A stretch of 64,000 bases of DNA from the NCBI GenBank assembly GCA_965240325.2, contig OZ251228.1:1426001-1490000 (forward strand), read 5' to 3'. A program made the position numbers and the translations under genes. Positions 32,101 to 41,000 of this stretch are shown in pieces. Origin of the DNA: Rebecca billardiae RCC1528 (lineage: Eukaryota > Haptophyta). Every line of letters starts with the position of its first letter. Position 1 is the stretch's first letter. The notes beneath the pieces are model-generated. The model ran no database searches and was not told the origin of the DNA. It saw only the letters and a program-made list of their open reading frames with translations.

Positions 32101-32826
32101 CAGCGGCGGGCCACCCGTGAGCGCGCGTGCGACGAGAGACTCGGCCCGTGGGCACGCCTCTGAGCGGGGGCACGACGACGTGGATGAGCCCAGAAAGGAA
32201 GTCGGCGCGCCGCCGGGCGCGCGTCGACCGGCGAGGATGAGCGGCGCGTCGGGATCGTCGAGAGCGACGACGAGCGCCAGCAGCGAGGTGCTGGAGTCCG
32301 TGGATGCACTGAGCGTGCGTGTCGGCTCGACCCACGCCAGCCGCGATGGCGGCATGCCACCTCCGCTGCGCGCCGCAGGCGCGCGCAGCGGCGGCGGCGC
32401 ACCGGCGCCGGCAGATGTCGCCGCCTGGCGAGCCCGCGCGTCGCCGCCGACGCGAGGCGGCGGCAGCCGCGAGCGGTCGAGCAGCGCTGAGGCAGCCACG
32501 CCCGGCGCCAGCGAGGCGAGAGGCGTGGAGCCGCCCCGCCCCGCCGGCGCGAGCGGCGGCGGCGGCGCATCGCAGCCGACAGCCGGCGCGGTTGGGCGCG
32601 CGCGCTTGGCGCCGTCGACGCGGGGCGGCTGCAGCCGCGCGCGGGCAAGCAGCACGGCAGCACCCACGCCCGCCGTCACCGCCGCGACTGGCGAGGAGGC
32701 GGCAGATGACGAGTCGCCTGCGCGCGCAGCCTCAGCACGCAGCGACCGCGGCGAGGCAGCGGCGGCCAGCCCACCCGGCAAGGGAGCAGCAGGTGGTACC
32801 GCCGGCAGGGGCACCTGGGCGCTCAT
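29173..32826 (-). CDS. Retrotransposon RT-RNase H polyprotein, DIRS-like
   Basis: About 1,217 residues from the ATG at 32826, whose ATGA overlaps the stop of the upstream gag-like frame. The N-terminal 250 residues are Ala/Pro-rich. The RT core has LTDDVADFFNHLGV near residue 718 (first catalytic aspartates) and FTDDTNF near 838, the YxDD-equivalent. The RNase H part follows with FSDAAKDG (about 1010), an EFVALFAN glutamate, RTDSSVTDHIL (about 1077) and NPLADAASR (about 1125). This RT-RNase H order and wording resembles DIRS/Ngaro-type elements. The C-terminus holds GERVGEASNPGP, reminiscent of 2A-type NPGP motifs. No tyrosine recombinase, integrase or endonuclease was seen; the minisatellite lies where one might be expected. 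The frame is intact, suggesting recent activity. Class assignment is inference from motifs. Confidence 0.75.
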   Translation of the reverse strand: MSAQVPLPAVPPAAPLPGGLAAAASPRSLRAEAARAGDSSSAASSPVAAVTAGVGAAVLLARARLQPPRVDGAKRARPTAPAVGCDAPPPPLAPAGRGGSTPLASLAPGVAASALLDRSRLPPPRVGGDARARQAATSAGAGAPPPLRAPAARSGGGMPPSRLAWVEPTRTLSASTDSSTSLLALVVALDDPDAPLILAGRRAPGGAPTSFLGSSTSSCPRSEACPRAESLVARALTGGPPLTGIYATRLRGAECRFGGEAHVVALPSRTRPPRSPMLAAGCEWFPLGAFAGSDLYEPAAAACAALVDVLPRRMPPLAATGPAGSSAARDLALAAARQRSWAQGARAAEATDAALRAMIAVRAASLPATEGQSLTGWGDRVRTDRSSIPVALQGHSMRVPLGSLAALPFDSTSARFDPPHTNVPTPRRQRATSYRPRSVADILLPAALELVAGWRRREEADLRAYLSLGSAARRTNAPLAIGQDLFHPEARGIVWDLRSKVDGVYLPLDFSAPLESRTLMPDALEAAVGPDFPDRELLSFVRHGVRFKADVALQLVLLPHLTTLGAAASSVHKELLRLAARGWYSFWDDFPFLPCRLSPQGSTPRKLEPDRHRRTTDGGAPRRALVDTAGVPVIPLNVAVGLHDEVADAAAGWHDVPRPAAAAPSAAAERMIAAGLTPTLPRAPPRKWPREAKPTVGGKMHDNAILLDAAAVFGEPILTLTDDVADFFNHLGVATAELPNVCLLWLRPDGEGVAAGGHVVVSESRLGFGLSPSSNIAQRLSTTVVQIASRCFDDEELPRFEAMLADPLTPPAVRSWIEQRRALAVTTRRPQLRLFSGDCFTDDTNFSIVGVDRTVRFLSVWHRVTTSLGLLMAIPEKRQIGQSALWLGCDFVVCAGVLAVPPAKILRALVILDDLLASRPVPFSTFRALVGLLEHFRPLTPANRTFFYGLYTHFGELGRHPARPVPITATLRAACARWAKLLRSTAGVLFSNALPGPSTRRHLPAAAPPAFVLFSDAAKDGARVPSLGGYAHGLCWSLPLRASDLALPVVALEFVALFANVLIFAPRIAGAVIRLRTDSSVTDHILHNLSAHSPLLQHAHLALLDAPEWRAIAELADSEFLLSEMNPLADAASRGEFGVLERLCAQLGLRPTWLAVPVVRVQALLDELVALLSRPLVLAADPPMPLRGERVGEASNPGPVWRRSRVRGAPPAVGACR

Positions 32827-34385
32827 CGCCGCGCGCGCGGCAGCGCCCGCGGGCCCGGCGGCGACCGCCGCCGCGGACGCCGGCGAGAGAAGCGGGCAGC
32901 AATCCGCCGGCGGGCGCCCACATAGTGGCCCGTCGGCAAGCCAAAACCCGAGGGCCAAGCGTCGAGAGCATGCTGGGCGAGGTCGACGGCATCGAGCGAG
33001 TGCGCGCCGGCGCCGATCGCGCCGTGGCCGGGTTGGCCCGAACACGGGCAGCGCCGGATGGCCACGTCCGCGAGTGAGGGCTTGGCCCTGCCGTCGGCGC
33101 GCAGCTTCGGGAACCGCGTGGCCACGACCGGCAGGCACGGGTCGACGTGCATCACACTCACGTACGCCGCCGAGAAGGAGCTCAGGCGGAAGAGGCCCAA
33201 GTTGTCCGAGAGCAGCCCGATGCCGAAGCAGTCGTGCGTCTCGGAGACGACATAGCCGACAGGGGGGCCGAAAGGCTTGGTGTTGAGGATGGTCACCTGC
33301 ACGTCCGAGCCGTCGCTCGGCGCAGCGGCAGCAGGCCCGCGCGCCAACTGGCGCTGCTTCTTGCTCGGCGGGGGTTGCAGCTGCGCGCGAGCACGCCCCG
33401 GAGCGGTGGGCGACGGCTGCGGTTGCCCGCGCAAGGGGTTGGCCGGGGTGCTCGGGCCGGGGCCTGCCGACTGGCCGGCGCCCTGGCTGGCGCGGAGAGC
33501 GAGCATCCGGTCGACAAACGCCGCGCTCTGGTTCCAGGTGATCATGGTCGCCTGCGTGGAGCGACAGGCCTCGCGGATGGTGGCCAGCACGACCGACGAC
33601 GGGTCGAGGAACGGCAGCTCAGGAATGCGCGCGAGCGGGTTGGGGTCGGCGAGGGCGACGCCAAAGCGCGTCTCGAGGTCAGCGAGCATCTCATTGACCA
33701 GAGCGACAGCAGCCGTCACCGCCAGGCCGATGCTGACGGCGGCCTGCAGTTCGACGAGCTTGCCAAAGAAGGAGTCGATCTCGGAGACGCCGACGTAGCC
33801 GAACAGCTTGATCGCCGCATCCTCCACGAGATGGAACATCCGGAGGTCTGTCAGCGTGTCCGAGAGCAGCGCCTCGAGCGACACGAACGGCGTCAGCGCG
33901 CAGTAAACGGAGTGCTGCGAGAGGGCGGCGGTGAGCGCGTGCGAGAGCTCGACGATGCCCAGCGCCGTGAACTTGCCCGCCACGAGCGAGGAGCAGAGCT
34001 TGGATTCGAGCGTGAATGTCATCGACGCCTGCAGCTCGGGGACGTCCTCCCTGAGTCGCGCGGACAAGGCGCGCGCCAGAGGGCGGCCCCGCGCGGCCAT
34101 CGAGAGCGTGATGAGCTGGAGGTTGCCGAGCTGCGAGGACGGGCTGGAGCCGGCGAGGACGCGGCGGATGAGGGTGAAACTCGACTGCAGCAGGAGGATC
34201 TCGCGCTGCCCAGCCGGGCTGGAGGCCGCCTTGAGGTCGAGCTCGCGCCACTCCGGGTTGTCCAGGAGAAGCGAGGCCGAGCCGGCAGCAGAGGAGCGCG
34301 GTTGCCGCCGAGGCCCGAGCTCTGCGCAGCGGAGCCGCCATCGCCAGAGCCGAGGCCGACGAGCCTGGCGCGGACAAGCTCGAAC
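32823..34385 (-). CDS. Retrotransposon gag-like protein, 5' end uncertain
   Basis: The open frame runs on the minus strand from beyond 34385 to a stop at 32823. The part upstream of 34385 is translated poly(A) and palindrome sequence and has no ATG; the first in-frame ATG is at 34100. The start is therefore doubtful and the element may be 5'-truncated or spliced. The body is helical (TLESKLCSSLVAGKFTALG; MFHLVEDAAIKLFGYVG). It is followed by a Pro/Gln-rich linker and a C-terminal RRCPCSGQPGHGAIGAGAH segment that resembles a Cys/His zinc knuckle with non-canonical spacing. The stop codon overlaps the RT start (ATGA), an arrangement suited to termination-reinitiation. A nucleocapsid/RNA-binding role is inferred from position and the Cys/His segment. 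Confidence 0.6.
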   Translation of the reverse strand, partial: VRACPRQARRPRLWRWRLRCAELGPRRQPRSSAAGSASLLLDNPEWRELDLKAASSPAGQREILLLQSSFTLIRRVLAGSSPSSQLGNLQLITLSMAARGRPLARALSARLREDVPELQASMTFTLESKLCSSLVAGKFTALGIVELSHALTAALSQHSVYCALTPFVSLEALLSDTLTDLRMFHLVEDAAIKLFGYVGVSEIDSFFGKLVELQAAVSIGLAVTAAVALVNEMLADLETRFGVALADPNPLARIPELPFLDPSSVVLATIREACRSTQATMITWNQSAAFVDRMLALRASQGAGQSAGPGPSTPANPLRGQPQPSPTAPGRARAQLQPPPSKKQRQLARGPAAAAPSDGSDVQVTILNTKPFGPPVGYVVSETHDCFGIGLLSDNLGLFRLSSFSAAYVSVMHVDPCLPVVATRFPKLRADGRAKPSLADVAIRRCPCSGQPGHGAIGAGAHSLDAVDLAQHALDAWPSGFGLPTGHYVGARRRIAARFSRRRPRRRSPPGPRALPRARR

Positions 34386-34388
34386 GTG

Positions 34389-34406
34389 TTTTTTTTTTTT
34401 TTTTTT
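34389..34406. repeat. Poly(T), i.e. poly(A) on the minus strand
   Basis: Eighteen T residues directly between a 41-bp fragment of the satellite sequence (GGCGTGGCGGTT end) and the gag-like frame. This looks like a retroposition scar or a 3' poly(A) of an upstream minus-strand insertion. Confidence 0.7.
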
Positions 34407-34447
34407 AACCGCCACGCCGCTGCCAGCGCCCGCTGTCGTTCGTTGCT

Positions 34448-34613
34448 CTCGCGGGCGCCCTCTCGACCTCGGGCAGCAGCTCAACCGCCACGCCGCTGCC
34501 AGCGCCCGCTGTCGTTCGTTGCTCAAATCCCTATTTGAGCAACGAACGACAGCGGGCGCTGGCAGCGGCGTGGCGGTTGAGCTGCTGCCCGAGGTCGAGA
34601 GGGCGCCCGCGAG
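34448..34613. repeat. Perfect palindrome, 81-bp arms and 4-nt loop
   Basis: Positions 34448-34528 are the exact reverse complement of 34533-34613, with loop CCCT. The arm sequence (GAGCAACGAACGACAGCGGG onward) is also a segment of the 874-bp satellite unit. A further partial copy of the arm lies at about 34408-34449. As DNA or RNA this would form a very stable hairpin at the 5' edge of the retroelement. Confidence 0.92.
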
Positions 34614-35523
34614 TCGTCAGTCACTGAGCAAGGTCGATTAAGGCTGATGGCTCGCTGACACTGCAGTGCTTCCATATCCGCCAGAGGCCGAGGGTGGGCG
34701 GGCGGGCAAACGATGAAGCGTGCGGGTTGACGCGACAGCGGCGAGAGCAAGAGACCATTGCATGAGGGGCGACGCGGCGAAGACAGATGATGACGTCGCG
34801 CCGCCGAACGATCAGGCGGGGAGCCGGGCCACACAGACAGCCAGCGACCTTACCGAGCAGAGGGGCTGCGGCGACTGCGGTGCACCTCCTGCAGCGGAGC
34901 GTGCACCCGGCAGTGCCCGATGCAGGCGATTCCCTTGCCCAGCTCGGCGCCTTCGTCGTGAGCAGCCCCATGGCGCCCCCGAGAGTGAAGCCTGATCGAT
35001 CCGATGTGAGCGGTAACCAACCGAGTCCTGCAGGTGCGCCGCTGTGGGCCAGATTGGCAGCGCACCAGGACTCCTGCGCGCGGCGGTGCGCACAGGACAA
35101 CGCAGGAATGCCGTGCGAGCCGGATTCTTGGCGTCGCTCATAGACACTCAGTTATAGGTTCCCTATAACGCCACGTCTAGCCACTCCGCCATGCCCGGCT
35201 CGTACAAGGCGTCGGGTACGAATGGACTCTGGAGCTGGATGGTCGCGGCGCGCGGCGTCGTGGAGTAGACAGACCACGATGATCAATCATGGAACGATCA
35301 GGTTAGCTATGTTGGGATTTGAGCAACGAACGACAGCGGGCGCTGGCAGCGGCGTGGCGGTTGAGCTGCTGCCCGAGGTCGAGAGGGCGCCCGCGAGTCC
35401 CGTTTATAAGTTGGAGCGGGCGTCCAAGTAGTCGTTGATGAATCCCGTTTAGAAATAGAAGAGACGAGGACTGCGCGGCCGCGCGCGCACGATCGATCGC
35501 GACGCGCGGCGAGCAGACACGCG
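34533..35523 (+). repeat. Diverged satellite units (short array)
   Basis: Positions 34533-35174 match the first (variant) unit of the 38-kb array with a few substitutions and end in the same hairpin plus GCCAC. A second unit starts at 35175 (GTCTAGCCACTCCGCC) and is cut off at about 35523, where unrelated sequence begins. This is an older or separate insertion of the same family, lying against the palindrome. Confidence 0.85.
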
Positions 35524-35879
35524 ATATAGACCGCGTTCCGCGGTCCTTTTCCGTAGAACCAACGCAGTTGGGGGCCCGCGGCGCAGTGGTTGAGAATGAG
35601 ACCGTGACGTCGTCAATCCGCACGGTCTGGCGTCTGCCTGGCAGTCAGACAGGCCGAGCCGCACCGTCTCGGAGAGTGAGTGAGAGTCAGACCCGTCCGT
35701 CGGACTCGCGGCGCGTGAATGGGCGCGCCGACGGCCAAGGGTGGCACGGGACACCAGCGGACGGGCCGCGCGGGGAAGCGGGGCGGCGCGCGCGCAGGGC
35801 GAGAGGCGCGGACGGGCCGCCGCGCGGGGAAGCGGGGCGGCGCGCGTGCAGGGCGAGAGGCGCCGCGCGGCGCGGGCCG

Positions 35880-36560
35880 GCGCGTGCGCGCGCGCGCGCG
35901 CACCTGCTTGAGGTGCTCTCGCTGCGCCATGCGCTCGACGAAGGGCCGCTGGTCGCTCAGCCGGCGCGCCTCGGGCCGGCATAGCGAGAGCGCGCGCCAC
36001 TGCTGCCCGCCCACGCTGCGCAGCCACGCGCAGACCGAGCGGAGCTCGGGGTGGGACGAAGCGAGTGGCGTGTCGCGCCCGCCGCCAGGCGCACGCGTGC
36101 CCTGCTCCGCACCGCGCCGCCGTGCTCGCCCGCCGCCTGCTCCGCCGCGTCGGCCTCGAGGATGGCGGCGGCCAGCGGCAGGCTGAGCGGCGCGCGCTCG
36201 CCCACCGTAGCTTCGAGGGCCGTCCACACCTGCTCGAGCTGCTGCAGGGCGTGGACAAGGGCAGCGCGCGCGCCCAGCGCATCCGTGCCGCGTGACGCAG
36301 CGCGTCGAGCTCGGCGTCTCGCTTCGCCAGCTCGGCGCCCAGCGCCTCTGCGCGCACGCGTCGAGCTCGGCGTCGCGCTTTGCCAGCTCGGCGCCCAGCG
36401 CCTTCACGCGCACGTGCTCGTGTATCTGCGCGCGCACGGCCTGCGCGCCGCCGCCCATCTGCGCGCGCAGACTCGGACTCGTTGCGGCTGGCTGCTAGGG
36501 AGTGCTAGGGTGCGCGCCGCGTAGTCGATGGCCAAGGCCTGCAGCCAGCGCGCCTGCACC
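35880..36560 (-). pseudogene. Broken coiled-coil gene fragment
   Basis: Protein-like minus-strand segments occur in three different frames: ALAIDYAARTLALPSSQP (about 36500-36555), ALGAELAKRDAELDA twice (about 36350-36410 and 36300-36350), ALQQLEQVWTALEATVGERA (about 36200-36260), and VCAWLRSVGGQQW...RPFVERMAQREHLKQ (about 35905-36045). A 56-bp tandem duplication (period measured 36303 to 36359) shifts the frame, and a further one-base shift separates the later segments. Short introns could explain part of this, but not the duplication. No family is recognised. Confidence 0.4.
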
Positions 36561-37567
36561 GAGAAAAGAAGGCGCGGCACGCGCGCTATAACCCAGTCCA
36601 CGCAGACACGCGAGCGCGTGCTGGAGCGGCGCGCCGGGGCAACCGTCCACGTCGGCCGCGCGGGAGCCGCAGGTACTCTCGCGTGCCTGCGCGACGCAGC
36701 GCGCACGCACAGCGAAACGGGCGCGGGGTAGAATTCAGGAGAGCGCCGCCGCCCGCGCACCACCCCACCGAGAGTGCGCACATGCGCACGCCACGACATG
36801 GCACGACATGGCGCACGAGTCGGACGCAACGCCCGACAGACAGAAGCCTTCGAAAATCCGCGCGCGCCCGCAAACGCGGCCGCGCGCGCGGGCGGGCGCG
36901 CGGGCGTGCGTGCGCCACCCGCGCGGGAGGCGCCCGCGGCCGCGCGGGCGGCGCGCGCGCGGCGCGCGCTCCGCGCGGTCGTCCACACCGATGGCGGTCG
37001 ATCGAGGGCGACGAGGGCTCGCCCCGTTTTTGGAGCGAGCGCGTGCCGCGCGCCCCCTGGCCCCCAACTGGGTATGATAATACCCACAATTACCCAAAAT
37101 GACCTTATGCCCCCAACACCGTTATGATAGCGAGCCAATGTACTGATATGATAGACTGAACGAGAGTACCCACAATTACCCAATCTATCATTTTACTATG
37201 GTCACACTAGAACGAGAGTCTACCCACAAAATTTACCCAGCCTGGCACACTTGGGCGTGGGTTTCGTTGATTCCTCTGTTCACTATTCAAGACGGCGGAC
37301 GCGACCTTTTTCGACGCTAATCCATGTGTTAGGAGGTCTCAAAAAATCGAAACTCGGTCTCCCCACTCTGGAAAACACCGCCCCGTCCCTTTTTTCTTTG
37401 ATCAAAGATCTTAATTTGAAACGTGGTTCGGGCCCGCTGGTGCGGGCTCCACGCTGCGCGCTCCGCCCTGCACCGCGGGCCATAACGACGTGGTATGCAA
37501 CGGGCAAGCGTCAGGCTCAGAGTGCAGCAGACACATAGAATATGCGTCCGCGCCTACTTCCAATATG
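36561..37567. other. Repeat-rich spacer without a gene
   Basis: GC-rich to about 37060, then AT-richer. TACCCACAATTACCCA recurs at about 37079 and 37167, with a diverged third copy near 37214. Positions 37385-37485 match the reverse complement of about 46812-46935, and 37503-37552 match the reverse complement of 58613-58665, so this spacer carries pieces of dispersed repeats. Confidence 0.5.
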
Positions 37568-38022
37568 TGGCGTTATAACGGAGTTATAACCGAGTGTGTC
37601 GGGAGGCTGGAAAGGCGACGCGCAGCTGGTGGACAAGGGCCGCCATCGTCTTCTAGGTCCTGCAGGTAGTTGTAGCCGATTTCCGGAGCTCATCGGCCAC
37701 GGAGCTATCCTTTATCATCATCATGGCGGCCGCTGGTCCTTTCATATCGGCCAACCACACTGGCTCCTCTATAAGTACCCGCTCCGCTCCACTATCCGGC
37801 GCTCGAGATCATATCCAAGATCATCTTAAGTCGGCATGGCAACGTATTACCAAAGTTCATCAAGCAGCCCACCTATCAGAGCTCGCTCGATCATCGGTTA
37901 CACGACCTTTCCGCTTTCGGGCCAAGCTGCTCATCTCTAGGCCACCCCTGCTTGCCTGCGCATCGCCATCAGCAAAGCCCGAGGTCTCATCTCCTCTGCG
38001 TTCCTTGCTTGTGCTCGTTGCG

Positions 38023-38024
<2 letters not shown>
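37568..38024 (-). repeat. Inverted 5'-truncated copy of the type I unit
   Basis: This is the reverse complement of 27499-27947 with scattered substitutions. It keeps the GTTATAAC-TCC-GTTATAAC-GCCAC end (here at 37568-37591), followed outside by AT-rich ATATTGG. Its other end abuts the (AT)n tract. Confidence 0.88.

Positions 38025-38092
<68 letters not shown>
38024..38092. repeat. (AT)n microsatellite
   Basis: About 68 bp of alternating AT separating the inverted type I copy from the start of the 874-bp satellite array. Confidence 0.95.
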
Positions 38093-38095
<3 letters not shown>

Positions 38096-41000
38096 TAGCC
38101 ACTCCGCCATGCCCGGCTCGCACAAGGCGTCGGGTACGAATGGACTCTGGAGCTGGATGGTCGCGGCGCGCGGCGTCGTGGAGTAGACAGACCACGATGA
38201 TCAATCATGGAACGATCAGGTTAGCTATGTTGGGATTTGAGCAACGAACGACAGCGGGCGCTGGCAGGGATTTGAGCAACGAACGACAGCGGGCGCTGGC
38301 AGCGGGTGAGCGGCGTGGCGGTCGAGCTGCTGCCCGAGGTCGAGAGGGCGCCCGCGAGTCGTCAGTCACTGAGCAAGGTCGATTAGGGCTGATGGCTCGC
38401 TGACGCTGCAGTGCTTCCATATCCGCCAGAGGCCGAGGGCGGCCGGGCGGGCAAACGATGAAGCGTGCGGGTTGACGCGACAGCGGCGAGAGCAAGAGAC
38501 CATATTGCATGAGGGGCGACGCGGCGAAGACAGTAGATGATGTCGTCGCGCCGCCGAACGATCAGGCGGGGAGCCGGGCCACACAGACAGCCAGCGACCT
38601 TACCGAGCAGAGGGGCTGCGGCGACTGCGGTGCACCTCCTGCAGCGGAGAGTGCACCCGGCAGTGCTCGATGCAGGCGATTCCCTTGCCCAGCTCGGCGC
38701 CTTCGTCGCGAGCAGCCCCATGGCGCCCCCGAGAGCGAAGCCTGATCGATCCGATGTGAGCGGTAACCAACCGAGTCCTGCAGGTGCGCCGCTGTGGGCC
38801 AGATTGGCAGTGCACCAGGACTCCTGCGCGCGGCGGTGCGCGCGGGACAACGCAGGAATGCCGTGCGAGCCGGATTCTTGGCGTCGCTCATAGACACTCA
38901 GTTATAGGTTCCCTATAACGCCACGTCTAGCCACTCCGCCATGCCCGGCTCGCACAAGGCGTCGGGTACGAATGGACTCTGGAGCTGGATGGTCGCGGCG
39001 CGCGGCGTCGTGGAGTAGACAGACCACGATGATCAATCATGGAACGATCAGGTTAGCTATGTTGGGATTTGAGCAACGAACGACAGCGGGCGCTGGCAGC
39101 GGCGTGGCGGTTGAGCTGCTGCCCGAGGTCGAGAGGGCGCCCGCGAGTCCCGTTTATAAGTTGGAGCGGGCGTCCAAGTAGTCGTTGATGAATCCCGTTT
39201 AGAAATAGAAGAGACGAGGACTGCGCGGCCGCGCGCGCACGATCGATCGCGACGCGCGGCGAGCAGACACGCGTCAGAGTGCGCCGCACCCGCGCGACGC
39301 ACGGGCGCGAGGCGAGCGCGTATCTCAAACGATGAAGCGTGCGGGTTGACGCGACAGCGGCGAGAGCAAGAGACCATATTGCATGAGGGGCGACGCGGCG
39401 AAGACAGTAGATGATGTCGTCGCGCCGCCGAACGATCAGGCGGGGAGCCGGGCCACACAGACAGCCAGCGACCTTACCGAGCAGAGGGGCTGCGGCGACT
39501 GCGGTGCACCTCCTGCAGCGGAGCGTGCACCCGGCAGTGCTCGATGCAGGCGATTCCCTTGCCCAGCTCGGCGCCTTCGTCGCGAGCAGCCCCATGGCGC
39601 CCCCGAGAGCGAAGCCTGATCGATCCGATGTGAGCGGTAACCAACCGAGTCCTGCAGGTGCGCCGCTGTGGGCCAGATTGGCAGTGCACCAGGACTCCTG
39701 CGCGCGGCGGTGCGCGCGGGACAACGCAGGAATGCCGTGCGAGCCGGATTCTTGGCGTCGCTCATAGACACTCAGTTATAGGTTCCCTATAACGCCACGT
39801 CTAGCCACTCCGCCATGCCCGGCTCGCACAAGGCGTCGGGTACGAATGGACTCTGGAGCTGGATGGTCGCGGCGCGCGGCGTCGTGGAGTAGACAGACCA
39901 CGATGATCAATCATGGAACGATCAGGTTAGCTATGTTGGGATTTGAGCAACGAACGACAGCGGGCGCTGGCAGCGGCGTGGCGGTTGAGCTGCTGCCCGA
40001 GGTCGAGAGGGCGCCCGCGAGTCCCGTTTATAAGTTGGAGCGGGCGTCCAAGTAGTCGTTGATGAATCCCGTTTAGAAATAGAAGAGACGAGGACTGCGC
40101 GGCCGCGCGCGCACGATCGATCGCGACGCGCGGCGAGCAGACACGCGTCAGAGTGCGCCGCACCCGCGCGACGCACGGGCGCGAGGCGAGCGCGTATCTC
40201 AAACGATGAAGCGTGCGGGTTGACGCGACAGCGGCGAGAGCAAGAGACCATATTGCATGAGGGGCGACGCGGCGAAGACAGTAGATGATGTCGTCGCGCC
40301 GCCGAACGATCAGGCGGGGAGCCGGGCCACACAGACAGCCAGCGACCTTACCGAGCAGAGGGGCTGCGGCGACTGCGGTGCACCTCCTGCAGCGGAGAGT
40401 GCACCCGGCAGTGCTCGATGCAGGCGATTCCCTTGCCCAGCTCGGCGCCTTCGTCGCGAGCAGCCCCATGGCGCCCCCGAGAGCGAAGCCTGATCGATCC
40501 GATGTGAGCGGTAACCAACCGAGTCCTGCAGGTGCGCCGCTGTGGGCCAGATTGGCAGTGCACCAGGACTCCTGCGCGCGGCGGTGCGCGCGGGACAACG
40601 CAGGAATGCCGTGCGAGCCGGATTCTTGGCGTCGCTCATAGACACTCAGTTATAGGTTCCCTATAACGCCACGTCTAGCCACTCCGCCATGCCCGGCTCG
40701 CACAAGGCGTCGGGTACGAATGGACTCTGGAGCTGGATGGTCGCGGCGCGCGGCGTCGTGGAGTAGACAGACCACGATGATCAATCATGGAACGATCAGG
40801 TTAGCTATGTTGGGATTTGAGCAACGAACGACAGCGGGCGCTGGCAGCGGCGTGGCGGTTGAGCTGCTGCCCGAGGTCGAGAGGGCGCCCGCGAGTCCCG
40901 TTTATAAGTTGGAGCGGGCGTCCAAGTAGTCGTTGATGAATCCCGTTTAGAAATAGAAGAGACGAGGACTGCGCGGCCGCGCGCGCACGATCGATCGCGA

